64,000 nt of DNA from Otis tarda. Taxonomy: Eukaryota; Chordata; Aves; Otidiformes; Otididae. The position numbers and the translations under genes are program-made. The number at the start of each line of letters is the position of its first letter. The first letter of the stretch is position 1. Positions 32,002 through 45,040 of the stretch are shown piece after piece. Under the pieces are notes generated by a model, which searched no databases, had not been told where the DNA came from, and saw only the letters and a program-made list of their open reading frames with translations. The DNA lies in NCBI GenBank assembly GCA_026413225.1, contig CM048557.1, positions 44,213,371 through 44,277,370 of the forward strand. The letters are read 5' to 3'.

Positions 32002-35000
32002 CTATAACACAAGAACTCTAAGAAAGCAAGCACTGGGATCTCTTGCTGGTGCACATCTGTGTCGCTCTATTCATATCAGCGTTCTTGGGGGTTTTAAAAT
32101 CCATTAGTACCTTCATGGCAGCAGAAGCAAAATTTTGCCTAAACATCCAGGCTCCTGTTCAAAAACTGATCCATTTCTAAGAGGTAACTTTGCTACCTTC
32201 TGTTCTGTGTTGTGCCCAAATGTTGCCTGCAGGCGCAGCACCTCTGTTATCTGCTACAGTGACAACACGACCCAGTGGCTACCTTTTCAAAACGGAAGCT
32301 AATCAAGCAATTTATTTTCTGTATATAGCAGTATTTGTGGGTAATTGCTTGAAGATCATAGAAACTTCTCCACAGGATTTCTTTTCATGGTATTTTGATT
32401 TCTAAAGTACACTTTCATTATTGTTTTCTGAACAAGCTGGTTAGGTCAGCTCTGCTTAACTGCTGTTCTGCTTGGGAAACCAAAGGAGAGGCCGGACGCG
32501 CAAGGCTAGCTTAGCTCCTGCGTATGTTCATGATTGCTGACACTGCAGGAGGCTGGTGCAGTCCCCACCATAATTTGGGGGTATCTCCAGAGTTTCTCTA
32601 AATCATAGATGGCAGCACACCTATTATAGTGTCATTTTACAAATGAGAATTGCCAGAGTGGAACATCGGTGTGATTTCCAGTATACTCTGTGTGAGAAAT
32701 CCTGGTAGATGGAGGCAAAAGGAGCCAAGTACCCAGTTCCCTGACTATGAATACAAAGCATATGAAAAAAAGTGGTATTTCTAAACCTTTCTTCTAAGCA
32801 ACCTTCTTTGTTGCTTAGTCAGCATTTCAAATAGCTAACTGAATTACAATTTTTAGTATCTGTGTTTTCCTTACCAATGCAGTGTGCTTAACTTAGGGCA
32901 TGGAGGATACCATGCAATTTTGGGTCAAAATCCAGAAAATGTATGATGAGTTGTGCTCTTGGTCTAGATAGTAAAAAAACCTGTTTATGTATTATGATGC
33001 ATGATTTGACATTTGTAATCCCTTGAAGTCTCCCAAAATTATATTTGGGGGCATAACCTTCTGCAGGTAGAGGACTGCTAGAGACTTCACTGAGCTGACG
33101 CAGCTGCAATGAACCCACCTATGGTAGAATAATGAAAAAACAGCAGTTCAGGCTGGACTTTCCCTGTTTTACATGGACTATCAGTTTATTCCAGCCTGCC
33201 TTTCCTCTGCACCCTCTTCATCTCAGCTTTGGAGCATACCTGGGCTATCCTTTTATCTGCTCCTATTTAGCTGCTACTGCTGTAGGTAATACACTGCTTT
33301 CACCAAGCATGACGTTTGTTATCATCACACTGAGTGAGCTCCCCTGCTGCGCTCACTCCCCATCTCTCACCTGTTTGGACCAGGACTGCGGCTGCCTGTA
33401 ATTCTGTTGGGACAGTGTTCAGCAAAATGTAAGAAGACAAGTGGTCAGCATGGAGAAACAGGCAGAAGAAATATAATTATAGCAAATAGCATTGAAATAC
33501 AAGAAACTGGTGCTTAGGAGTCTGTCAGTAAGGTCTTACTTTTTACATAAACTTTTTGTTTCCAAAAGCATAAATAGACACTAAAGAAACAAACGATATC
33601 CCGTTATAGCGTTACGTTACTTTGCATCTTCTATTTGCTCCTGCTGAAAAGTACCTTTCAGCTTGTGACCTTCACTATAGTCAGAAAGGTTGTTTAAACT
33701 TCAGGCATCAGCAGTAAGTTGAAATGGCAGTTGAAAACCTGAAATAACTCTTTAGGTAAGAAAATAACTCTTTAGGTAAGAAATGGCAAGAAGAATTACT
33801 GAGATTTATTTGCAAACTGTTACCACGCCTCTCTTTTATGATGCTGTAAAAGTCCACCATCACAACAGCCATGAAGCCTGGATAATCTTTGCTGGCTATG
33901 CACTGGACATGGCTAAGGGACCTCCTGAACAACCCAGGTGCACCATGAAGTGCACCATAGACAACGGTGATGTGCAAAAATGAGATTGTTTATATATTAT
34001 CTCAACTATGTCATGTTCTTTCGAGCTTGTGGTGGTATGCTAGAATTGGGGTGTGGTGTGAGGGCATTGCTACGCAGCCTAGGTCCTACAGACCATATAC
34101 TTTTTTTTAAAATTTATTTCCAAATAAAGCTAGATGGAAGTTGTTAATCTAACAAATATTGTATCAGTGTTTTTTTTTTTTTCCCATTTGAAATACACTT
34201 AGCAGAAGATATGGTATTGTAAATAATTTAAATTACAACTCTAATGGCCACATTAATGCTACGTCAAATGGAAAGATCTTTCCTCAGGGCCTCAGTGTGA
34301 AGCTTGCTATAACACTGATGTTTTGATATGTTATTTCATTTTAGGATTTTCATCTTTTTGTCATCATTGCTATCATTATCATCATTAATCCATCCGTTTC
34401 TCAGCCAACATAGCAGATCTTTTAGCATCTACTACATGATGTTCAGTGTGAAAGCTGAAACACTTAGAATAAATATTTATTTTTCACAAGTATTTGCGGT
34501 GCCAAAATGCAGTGGCCGTCAGATACGCAGAAATATTAACATTAGTGATACTATGACATTTAATGCACAAATATGGGCACCTGCATTAAAAAATGTTGGC
34601 CTGTTTACGTTGTCCAAAGCTATTCAGGACATCTGTGGTTCAGCTGAAAAGTGAACTTGAATCTCTCATCTCACATTCTTGCAGCTTATTTATTGCAGCT
34701 GCCCCTTCCTACATTGAGGTTTTCTAAGCAGTTATTTCTGATTCACATAATTGCATGCCATCCTGTATTTTGTTAATTAGTCACCATTTTTTCTCTGTAA
34801 TAGTCCTTCAGAGACAGCCTGAATGTGTCTGTCATGCCACTGCAGTCCTGATATATTGGATGCATGTTGGGCCACATGCTGGGAATGGGCTTTGATGCTC
34901 TGCATACCACATTGCAGATGAAGGAAAACTGGGGAGCTGGAAAAAAGCAAGAGGGTAGCAGTGCCAGTGTTTAAGACTTGAAAGGGTGGCTTTGTAATAT

Positions 35001-35822
35001 TCATTTATTTTTCCCAGTATATAAAGTACATTCCGATTCCATGGATTAAATTCACAGGCAGTTTATCACATCTTCCAAATTACTAATAAAGATAGTAATC
35101 TGATCTTAATGCTGAATCATCCAATTTCATCTAAGTGGGTAAACCAGACTAGAGTTTCAAACGGGAACATCTTTGAAATGAGGTACTAGGGTATTGTGAA
35201 GGCTCATAAATACTCATAAACTAGGATTTGTTTGACTGGGGTTTTGTAGAGGGTTTTAGAGAATCACTTTGATCCCAATCTTTTTTTTTTTTTTTGAGAA
35301 TAAATTTCCAAAATATTAGCAATGTTGTTTTGTTTGTTTGCCTCCAAAAAGGCTGTTTTTAGAAGATGGATGGCTAGAGTTGAGGGAATAATAACTACTT
35401 TAGCATAATAACCACAATTAAAAAAAAAAAAGAAAAAAAAATCATTAGACTTGGTCTAGTATTTATTTTTTTTTTTTTAAGAAACAAATTTAATTTCAAA
35501 ACAATCCAAGCAAATATTTGCACTACTAATTCCTTTATTTGGAGGATAATGTTAACATGTTCATTAATGTCTTGAACATAATGTTCAAGACACTTATATT
35601 TTTAGAAAATGATATAAATTTTTAAATGAACTTGGATATCACTGTATTTTTAAATAACTGAAACCCATGCATCTTCCAGTCTACCTAGTCAGTCTGGAAT
35701 AGAATTTACTTTCTTTTCCTTTTCATATACTGCTTGCAGGAAGAAAATAAGATAGATGCAGTGAACCAAAAATATTACCAAGCTCTTTCCACATTGGAAT
35801 GGGGAATAAATTAAAGAGTGAC
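32002..35822. other. Non-coding unique sequence with homopolymer runs
   Basis: No recognisable gene or transposon. It holds T-runs at 34169-34182 and 35281-35295, A-runs at 35419-35442, a T-run at 35466-35479, and a 20-bp tandem duplication at 33743-33782. Confidence 0.55.
33743..33782. repeat. 20-bp tandem duplication
   Basis: AATAACTCTTTAGGTAAGAA occurs twice without mismatch. Each unit contains a GGTAAG splice-donor-like hexamer, probably by chance. Exact identity suggests a recent slippage event. Confidence 0.9.
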
Positions 35823-35909
35823 CTGGCAGTCAGGAGTACTTCGAGTAGGTCTTTCACATGCTGAAAAATCAGGTCAGCTTGCTCAGCTTTCTGTTGGGTT
35901 ACTGTGACA
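35823..35909 (-). other. Candidate 87-bp exon, minus strand (unidentified)
   Basis: On the minus strand a pyrimidine-rich acceptor (GTGCTTTCTTTCCAG) precedes 87 bases that end CTGCCAG|GTCACT. The length is a multiple of three and the frame is open in one phase, giving 'TQQKAEQADLIFQHVK' then 'DLLEVLLTA', a plausible amphipathic helix. I do not recognise a family. The donor is weak (GTCACT), and the frame stays open on both sides (about 35986 to 35723), so the exon call rests mainly on the acceptor. A non-coding origin is equally likely. Confidence 0.2.
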
Positions 35910-38900
35910 CTGGAAAGAAAGCACAAACATAGCACACAACTGGTACTGGAAAGCTGCAGATGTAGCATACGTACATCATTTAACATGTAACCTGCTTAGA
36001 ACATAGTGTACTCTAGGCACAGATGCACTTAGAAATGGGCTATGCTGGTACTTGCCATGAGAAGCAAAGTAATACAAAATGTCTCATCAGCCCGCTTGCA
36101 TAATTTCTTTCCTTTCCAAAACACACTTGTATCTACTCTGCCTAAGCTGTATATAGCTTTGTGCTAGTGACTTGTTGAAGGATTCAGAGTGTTCAGACTG
36201 TTTTAGAGTACTTCTATTTCCTCTCAGTCCTGCAGGGTTTCATGAAATCGTACCCCTTATTCCTCAGCCTGGCTGCAAACTAACCTATCGTGAGGAAAGG
36301 AAAACAACCTCTCTGACACATCTCTGAGTTGACCCTTTATGCTCTGCTGTAGGCTGTATATTTTGCCAGACTTCACTGGATCTGTTGAATGGGTCTTGGT
36401 TTCCTAACGAGACTAAGGGAGTCGGAATTTTTGCAGGCTGAAACATAACTACATGTTATGATCCTAACAATTTTTTTTTAATTGATTATGTGAAAGGAGT
36501 AAGAAAATGGTTTGACTTCCCCTTCCCTCTTTTTTTCTCTTTTTTTTCGCCTTCTTATTGCCTTCTTATTCCTTGTTCACTGTAAAATACATCTGTCCTC
36601 ATATGTTCTGCAAGCTTTCTGAAGCTCTGTGATATTTTTTGGCACACATAATCTCTGAGGGAACAGTTCTCCATGCCAGCATCCATGCTTTAATCTAAAG
36701 TTAAGTGTCAGTAGTTTTGTGCTTTAACCTATGGTGTACAAGGACCAGTTGTGTAGTATATGGAGAAACTTTAATCACAGCAGTTCAACTACCTTTATTT
36801 TAAGGGGAGTAACTATTTTTTTTTGCACAAAAGAGTGTTTAATTTTATCCAAGAGACATGATCCAAAACCTCCACCCACTTGTGATGACATTCGTTATTT
36901 CAAATGATTTTTTTTTTACTTTTGAGCACCACAATTTTGCTAAAAATCAAATATAAAGTATTCTGACAATTTAGGTTACTTGAAAAGAATCAAAGGACCT
37001 AATTTTAGTTAGTGTAATAAGTTTTTATTTCCCAATACAGATAGCATTGCAACAATCTCATTGGGATTTTTCTTGTTTTAGGAGAGATGCCCTGCCTACA
37101 TACATCACTTTGATTTCTCTGTACCAGTATAATTCCTGTCACTAGACTAAGGAGGTGTTTTAGAGGAAACATTTGTGTATGTCTGAAGTACACTTCCAGG
37201 TAACATTAATGTTTTATTTTTCCAGTTTAATGAATTATGTAGTTGGGAACCCAGTAAAATATTGGATTGTTTATTATGGAAGGGATGTTTTCATGTGTAC
37301 TATTTGAGATTTTTTTTTTTGTTTCCAGGAAGAATTTTCAATTAGGCATTTCCTTTCTATGTTGCAGTCAATATAAATATGTGTAATTTAATTAATTTTG
37401 GTTTCATGCTTGGTGCTTATTTTGAAAATGAATCACTGAATTATTTCAGTAATAGGTATCCACATTTGGACTGTGCATGGACAGCTGGTGAGGAAAGGCA
37501 GGGTTGAACTGCTGTGCAACTGTAAGCATGCAGGGCAAGTGCCAGGATGGTAATAGATGCTTCTTGGACTAATTGAACATTTTATGAAATCAAGGGCAAC
37601 CTGTTTGTTGACTTTGAGATGGAACTAACTCATCTTGATGGATTCAAGTTTCCTGTGACTAGGGTTTCCTGATTGGCTTAGTTTATGTTTGTTTGGAGGT
37701 CAAATACTGAAGATATAGGCTTCCAAAAATACAAACAAACAGAGAGAAGACGAGGAGAGGAAAGAGCAAGTCTGTTATTTGGGAAGATCTGGCATGAGGC
37801 AAGGACAGGACATAATTTCTGATACTCTTTTTCTGTGACTTGTGAATCATCTATGTAAATTTTGTTTATAAATAAAAGGCAAGTAATTTTTAATGGATAG
37901 CTGTTGATTGATCCCTCGAGTTGTTCCAGACAGGCTCCAAAGACATTAGAGTCTGTGGCTGCCAAAATGATAAACAATGATTGCTTAAAATTCTATTTAG
38001 AAATTAGCTTTGTGCTGTACTTTGTTTAGCTCTACTTACTGACTGTGTGGGCAATGTACTTTACATCTTCTGTAGCCCAATGAATCACAGCATGTTATTA
38101 AAAATCAGTGTTGGCTCTTAGCATCTCTCATCTCCTAATTGTTTTGTGCTATGTGGCAAGTATGATGCTTCAGAGAGGCTTCAGTAGCTTCTATGTTGCT
38201 GCACTGCATCCACCCTTGTTTTTAGATATATTTTTCTACAGAAGATAAAGAGTATGGCATCTGTGTGTGTTTTGTGCACACTGCTCAGGCAGGGGAGAGG
38301 AGGAGAGGAACATGATGATGAAGGCACTGTTCAAGGCACTGTTCTAGCATAGATTTTTCTTTTAATATTGAGTGGAAATTGAGGGAAATTGCTGATGAGC
38401 CAAATTTAAGAAAAGCATGGAAAATAGATATATGTACATATATATGGAAATATATATATAAAACATATATGTAAAATACATGCCTAAAATACATAAGTAT
38501 ATAAAACAGATTTATATGTGCTGATGTGATAATATATTTATATTTATCAAGTATTTTCAATAAAGGATAATGATGGGATAAAAAGTTCACATACTTTCAA
38601 TTTAAAAAAAATCTTATGAGGTCACAGGTTTCTCAGATTCTGAAAATTTTCCAAAGGGAGGATACTGTGGGTCAAGATATTAGGATTAGACAGTGACATA
38701 TAGATCTTTTCATCTGTGGGATCAGGAAATTAAGCCGTGAGCACAAAAGAGTGAAGTATTTTCACACAAGTAGTTCTATCCCTCTCAGGAAAGCTTTAAT
38801 CCTGTGCCTAAATCCCAGTGAAGTCTGTGAGATCTGTCTGATAATGATGATGCAGTTTCTGGTTATACTATAGTACAGAATAAACACAGTGAAATGCAGC

Positions 38901-40477
38901 CTTGTGCTATGGAAAGGAGAGTTCCTAATTTAAAAATGTTTGAAGAGGTATCAGAAATGCTAATGAATATTACTCATAAAATCCACAATTAACTAAAATG
39001 TAATTATTTACTAACATTTCCTGAAGCCTTAATGCACGCTGTGGAAAAAAAAGTCTAACATTTGTTTCAGTTTTGTGTTTGAAATTGAGAAAATTGACCC
39101 AGTGATAAGTATTAAAAAGATGGAGAGCACATCAGCATGGGCATATCTATGTGAACAGAGGAATCAATTAAGTGAAAATAGAAGGATATTATGTGCATGT
39201 GCAAGTTTTCTGTTTGGTACTACAAATGGAGAAATGCAGGAAATGAACAGTTTGGTCTGGAGAATTCCACCAACAAAGGCATCCGTGGCTGAAAACTGAT
39301 CCTTTTGGCATAACCCTGCATAGAAGACTCCAGGAGAAGGATAAAATAATTTTCACATGGCACTATTAAAAAATCCTAACTGGAGCAATGCGAATATGAA
39401 TGTGTATATCCTGAAGCACTTTTGCAAGCCTTGAGAAGATACATCTCTTGATATCTCTAGAGAAAAAAAATTGCTGGAATGGGAATTTTGTCTTGATGTA
39501 CTTAGCGGTAATTTTTGCTTCTTTTTGTATGCTTTTTTTTGCCTTGTTTTAAAATAGAAAAATCAAAAGTGACACATCAATCAATTGAAAAAAAGAAAAA
39601 AAGACACCTTTGCTAGAAATGAATTTATAAGTCTTGTCCAGGATTATTTTATCTGTGTTCAACCTTACAAAGTCAACCTAAGTGAGAGTTATGCTTTAAA
39701 CTGTCTTATATATTCAATTTTATTGATTATTTTCTTATGAAAACTTTTAAAGATTATTTTTGAAGTAAGAGAGTTCCACAGAGAGACACAATGCATCTCC
39801 ATGATTTACACAGGCATTCCTGTTTCTATGATACTGTCCTTGCCTGTTAGTTAGTGAGTTACTGTCATGTAGCGGGCAGATGGCTTAAGAAAATAATTTC
39901 ATACTATAAAAGGCCTTAATCTTAATATTCCAGCAGAACAAAGTTTAAAAATTAACCTTTCACTTTATCGTTGATGATGATGGCTCACTGATGTCTTGGA
40001 GGATTACTCCAAGATCAGACTCTATCTATTGGGATCTACAAGTAATGATGTAAAGCATATGAATTGCAGTGAGAATAATTTCTATTGACTTGTGTTGATT
40101 TTTACTGGGTTCAGAATAAATCACACAAGATAGTCACTTAAACTTTGTTCGTTGTCAAAAATTGATGCCTTTTGGTGCAATTGTCAGACTTTTCCTTCTC
40201 TGAATGAGGTTTGAAAGGGAAAGTTACTTACAGAAGAGCAATATATGACCAGCTTATTTCTGCCACTAGAAAATTCTAGTCAGTTTACTCACTAGCATAT
40301 TGCTGTATTTTCAGAAAAAACCCCATAGAATATGCAATATTCTGCACATTATTATGATTATTATACTAATACTGACTACTATCCTATAATCTCCCTTAAA
40401 CAATTTGATTTTACACTTGGCTCGTTTGCCTCAGCAAATTAAGTAAATGTGCTAAGAATGAAGATGGACAATTGCAT
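35910..40477. other. Non-coding unique sequence
   Basis: No gene, CR1 or LTR recognised. It includes an AT-dinucleotide-rich patch at 38421-38545 and scattered T-runs (36541-36547, 37312-37320). Confidence 0.55.
38421..38545. repeat. AT-rich low-complexity (TATA-type) tract
   Basis: Imperfect ATATAT and ACATATAT runs over roughly 125 bases, with local palindromes. Simple-sequence DNA. Confidence 0.7.
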
Positions 40478-40652
40478 CGGGTTTGTGTGGCAAGGCTTTA
40501 GCAGTGGGGGAACGCTACAGCGGTGGCTTCTATGAGAAGCTGCCAGAAGCTTCCCCATGTCCAATAGAGCCAATGCCAGCCTACTCTAAAATGGACCCAC
40601 AACTGGCGAGGGCTAAGCCCATCAGCAACGATTGTAACACCTCTGTGATAAG
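40478..40652 (+). mobile_element. Older ERVL-like LTR fragment, interrupted
   Basis: The segment aligns by eye with the 5' portion of the adjacent LTR (40657 onward): shared landmarks are GGTGGCTTCT, AAGCTGCCAGAAGC, 'AATGGACC', 'GGGCTAAGCCCATC' and 'AACACCTCTGTGATAA'. It is more diverged and stops at GATAA, where the next LTR starts, at the point matching 'GATAACATATTTAAG' in that LTR. It is therefore either the split target of a nested insertion or a diverged partial tandem copy. Confidence 0.6.
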
Positions 40653-40830
40653 GTATTGTTGTGGTTTTGTTTAGTGAGGGGGGGCCTAAGGTGGTAGTTT
40701 CTGTAGGAAACTGCTAGAAGTCGCTCCCCTTTGTTTAGTGGACTTGGCCAGGCCTAGGGCGGACCTGCTGCTGGCCAAGGCTGAGCCAATTGGTAACAGA
40801 ATGTTCCGTGATAACACCTCTGCGATAACA

Positions 40831-40837
40831 TATTTAA
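40831..40837 (+). promoter_or_regulatory. LTR TATA-like box
   Basis: TATTTAA, 174 bases into the LTR. The related copy at 62379 has GTATTTAAG in the same context. Confidence 0.45.
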
Positions 40838-41599
40838 GAAGGGGAAAACGGGAAAAAAAGGAGGAGAAGATGTGAAGCAGCTGAGCAGGGCAGAGAGGGG
40901 CAGGTGCGAGCCTTGTGGGCCTTGCAGGCCTCACCCTCTGGCCTCTTGCCAGGCGGCCGACTGGGCTCAGCTCGGCCCGGCCTGGCTGCAAGAAGTGGAG
41001 AGGAGATGAGAAGTGAATAAGATGTAAAAAGGATCCTGAGAGGCATCTGCCAGCCTGTTGTGAGGAACGGCTGCAGACGCCAAGGTCAGTTCAGAAGGAG
41101 GGGGAGGAGTAATGTGGCTCCTGGCCAAGATTCCCCTGCAGCCTGTGGTGACGACCGTGGTGGAGCAGGTTGTCCCCCTGCAGCCCATGGAGGTCCACGG
41201 AGGAGCAGAGATTCATCTGCAGCCCGTGAAGGACCCCACATCAGGGGAGGTGGAGGCCTGAAGGAGGCTGTGGCCCATGGAGGGCCCTCTGGGGCAGCTG
41301 TTCTGGAGGGACTGCACCCCTTGGAAGAGATGACCCACGCCGGAGCAGTTTCATGAAGGACTGTGGCCCATGGGAGGGACCCCACAAAGGAGCAGGGGAG
41401 GAATGTGGGGAGTTCTTCCCCCAGTGATGAAGCAGCAGCATAAAACAACTTGTGATGAACTGACTGCGACCCCCATTCCCTCTTCCCCCCTGTGCTGCTC
41501 GGGGAGGGGAAGGTAATAGAGATAATGTTAAGCTTGGGAGGAGGGAGGGTTGGAGGTAGGTTATCTTGTTCCCTGTCTCATTCTCCTGCTAATTTTAGA

Positions 41600-41605
41600 A
41601 ATAAA
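41600..41605 (+). terminator. LTR polyadenylation signal
   Basis: AATAAA followed by TGAGTATTTTCCCCC, in the expected place before the U5-like segment of the LTR. Confidence 0.5.
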
Positions 41606-41702
41606 TGAGTATTTTCCCCCGAGTGGAGTCTGATTTGCCTGTAACGGTAACTTTACGGATTTCTCCCTGTCCTTATCTCAAACCTCGAGCTGTCTTTCTA
41701 AA

Positions 41703-43783
41703 ACAATCACTTAATCAAAAGCACAATAATCCATCACCTCTGCATAGGCAAGGATCATAACCCAATTCAGAGCAATACTAGTTAGATTAATATTTTTTAT
41801 GTCCCTGTATTTGATTTATGGGATGACGGTGAAATAGTGAGAAGCTGATGAATAGAATTTCAGACTATGGGACAGAAATGGAGGTGAGCTGACAGTGTCT
41901 ATTCCGTCCATCAGCGGTTGATGTACCCTTCACAGAAACACCACCTCAATCATCTCTTTTTAGAAGTTTTTTTTTGGGTTTGAGTATTTATGGGGTTTGT
42001 TTTGTTTTGTTTAGGTTTTTACTTGCTTGTTTGTTTCTTTGGTTTTTTTTCAGGAGAGGGAAACAAAAGAGACTAAAGCAATAGAAGTCCTTTAAAACTG
42101 CAGCCTTAGGAAGGATTTTTTTCCAACAGTTTCAGTGACTGCATGCCAGGCAGCAGTGGGGTCTTGCAGGACAGCTTCCTCTGCTGTTGGCAGGCAGGAG
42201 GTTTACATTTCTGCTGTGGACACATTTTGACTAGAGCTGTGACTGAAATGAATGAAGTGGCTCTAAGACAAACAGCTTTTGGACTGAAGCATGCAGGTTA
42301 CTGCTCCTGGTACCTGCCAAGTGCAAATGACCAGGAAGCCCTGGAAGAGAACAGTTTGCCCAGGAAAATCTGAGCACTGAGAAGGAGTTGAAATGAGCCA
42401 GGTTAGGGTAGAGGTAACAGCCTGGAGGGAGGGGTACCATCTTTTGGGCATCGTTCTTCTTTTTTTTTTGGGCAGCAAAGAAATGTCTTTGATTACTCCT
42501 CTGTATTTCCACAACCTAAGTCAATTTTAAATTGCAACATTCATCAAATATAGCAGAACTTACAGGACTAGGTTATACCCAAGGCCAAGAAGCGGGGGAA
42601 ATTGATCCTTAGGTACAGAAATGTAGCAGCTCATGTTTTATTTCCAATATATTTGGTCTCCTTGCAACAGAATGAGGTCTTCAATGTGAACTCTGATTTA
42701 GGCAACGGATTTCAAAGACTTCAAGGTCCTCAAAAGATTGTATGTGTATCTGCTATTTTGCTAAAGGGTGGCTTATTTGAGTTATTTGATCTGTATTTTA
42801 AAATATAATCTATAGTAGACATATACCTGAAATTTTGTTACTGTATAGCAATACACTTATCAGCAAGTTTTAATATATTGGTAGTCAATAGGAGGTGCTA
42901 TGAACGTTTTTGGCAGTGCTTTTCCAGTGAAACTGCCTTCTGTATCATGTTCTTTGGCTTGATTTCCCATCCCTTTAGGAAACAAAACTATAAAATTATC
43001 TTCATAACGTGATTGTAATTACAATGTTATTTCTCTCATTGTTGAAACATGACATTTATAAACCTTATTTTTAGATATGAGAGTAAGAAAAATGTTTTAT
43101 TGAAAGGAATAGTTAAGACTGGGTGTATCACGATAGAGCTAAAATTTATAGCAGTTAGAAGGTTTTGGAACACGACAGCTGAAACATACGGTTTCCTGTG
43201 GAGAAGGATTTATGCAATGCTACAGGGGGCAGGAAAGGATGCGTTACAAGATGGCTTTTCCCACAGAGAGGGATCTTACAGAAATCTAACCTAAAATTGC
43301 CTTGCCTTTATAGGCATCTAAAATAAAGCACATCTCATTTACCTGCAGCATCTGGACTCTTTCCTTTTCCCCAGAGAAACCACAAAGAAAGCCTGAAAGA
43401 ATCCTATGAGCTTCATACATGACTGGCTACATTGGAATCTACTAAATGAAGCCAAGACTTTCAAGTGGAAATCTTATCCTCTGCTCTATTTTTCATTTGG
43501 TCTTTTTCTTAAAGACCTTGTAGATAGTAAATTCCTCTGTGCCTATTTAACCAGATAGTTAGCTTCATATGATTATTGTATTAGCTTTTCCTGGAGTAGC
43601 TGAGGAAGCAATGCTCTTTGTCACTGGGAGAGCAGAAATGCAAAATCCTTGAAGTAGCAAGATATTACCAGACTTTTAGCCCAACTTCATTTACATCTAA
43701 ATTACTTCAAAAGAATATTTGAGGGAAAAAAAGTCTTGCAGGTAGGATGCTGTAATGACCCTTTCCAGCTGCATATAGCAGAT
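41703..43783. other. Non-coding unique sequence
   Basis: No gene or transposon recognised. It contains a T/G-rich patch (41961-42055) with several GTTTT-type units. Confidence 0.55.
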
Positions 43784-44324
43784 TGCTCTGGTGAGACCCC
43801 ACCTGGAGTACGGTGTCCAGCTCTGGAGCCCTCAGTACAGGAATGACATGGACTTGTTGGAGCAGGTCCAGAGGCCATGAAAATGATCAGAGGGCTGAAG
43901 GACCTCTGCTGTGAAGATAGACTGAGAGAGTTGGGGTTGTTCAGCCTGGAGAAGAGGAGGCTCTGGGGAAACCTTATTATGGCCTTCCAGTACTTAAAGG
44001 GGGCCTATAAGAAAGATGGAGACAAACTTTTTAGGAGGGTCTGTTGTGATAGGATAAGGCATAATGGTTTTAAAGTAAAAGACAGTAGATTTAGACTAGA
44101 CATAAGGAAGACATTTTTTCTTTTGTTATGAGAGTGGTGAAACACTGGATCAGGTTGCCCAGAGGTGGTAGATATCCCACCCCTGGAGACATTCAAGGTC
44201 AAGCTGGATGGGGCTCTGAGAAAGCTGATCTAGTTGAAGATGTCCCTGCTCACTGCAGGGAGGTTGGACTAGATGACCTTTAAATGTCACTTGCAACTCA
44301 AACCATTCTGTGATTCTATGATTT
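43784..44324 (+). mobile_element. CR1 3' fragment, plus strand
   Basis: The end of ORF2 (CTGGTGAGACCCCACCTGGA...; frame 43877-44131 with 'MIRGLKDL' and '[14 protein letters not shown]') runs into the 3' UTR (GTTGGACTAGATGACC) and two octamers (ATTCTGTGATTCTATG). It is 5' truncated, with a frameshift near 43875 and a stop near 44130. It is moderately diverged. Confidence 0.93.
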
Positions 44325-44716
44325 CACCTATGATAGCTAGAAATATTATTGCTACACTAAGACCTTCTCATTAGTCCTCATATCTCTACATTAGGAGACT
44401 CCTCACTATGGTTTCAGCCCAATTTTGAGCCTTAGACTTGTACCTCAAGGCTGTTGACTTGCTGCAGTTGGGTTCATCACAGAGACTGTGCAGCACATAC
44501 CCAAGTGAAATACTTGCATGATTTGAGTCTTTTTGCCTCCATGTTTCTGGGCCTTGGTGTCAGTTGAATACAGCTGACTGGCAGAGAGAAAGGGCTAGGA
44601 GCCTCTCAGTCTGCCCTTCTGCTGTAACTTGCCTCTGTCTTAAACCTATAGTAGAGGTGACCCAGCCTGCAGCACAAAGCTCACTTCAAAGGAGCCTTGA
44701 GGATTTCCAGCAGGAT
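44325..44716. other. Spacer between two CR1 fragments
   Basis: Nothing recognised in about 390 bases. Confidence 0.5.
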
Positions 44717-45040
44717 AATCATAGAATCATAGAACCTTTAAGGTTGGAAAAGACCTCCAGGATCACCAAGTCCAACCATCAACCTAACAACACCATGTCC
44801 ACTAAACCACATCCTGAAGTGCCACGTCTACACATTCTTTGAACACCTCCAGGGATGGCAACACCACCACTTCCTTGGGCATCCTGTTCCACTGCCTGAT
44901 CATTCTTTCAGTAAAGAAATTTAAACCTCCAATCTAAACCTCCCCTGCCACAACTTGAGGTCATTTCCTCTCATCCTATCACTAGTTACTTGGCAGGTGA
45001 GACCAACACTCGCTTCCCTGCAACCTGCTTTCAGTTCTGT
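44717..45040 (-). mobile_element. CR1 3' fragment, minus strand
   Basis: It begins with octamers (AATCATAGAATCATAG), then 'AGGTTGGAAAAGACCTCCAG', 'ATCACCAAGTCCAACC', 'CATGTCCACTAAACCA' and 'CTCCAGGGATGGCAAC', and ends near 'CACTCGCTTCCCTGCAACC'. The longer 3' UTR groups it with the 12.9-kb fragment rather than with copies A, B and K. Confidence 0.92.

Larger units (their letters stand above)
40657..41702 (+). mobile_element. ERVL-like LTR, 3'-truncated
   Basis: It starts TGTTGTGGTTTTGTTTAGTG, holds TATTTAA at 40831-40837 and a long GC-rich R-like region with repeated 'CTGCAGCCC..GGAGG' blocks. AATAAA is at 41600-41605, then the U5 signature 'GAGTCTGATTTGCCTGTAAC' and 'CTCCCTGTCCTTATCTC'. Similarity ends near 41702 ('CGAGCTGTCTTTCT'), before the CA terminus expected for this avian family. 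No internal ERV genes flank it. The GC-rich open frames on both strands are compositional. Confidence 0.75.

Noticed and set aside
41060-41448. Overlapping ~100-120-codon frames on both strands
   Set aside because: They lie in the GC-rich body of the LTR at 40657-41702; low stop density is compositional.
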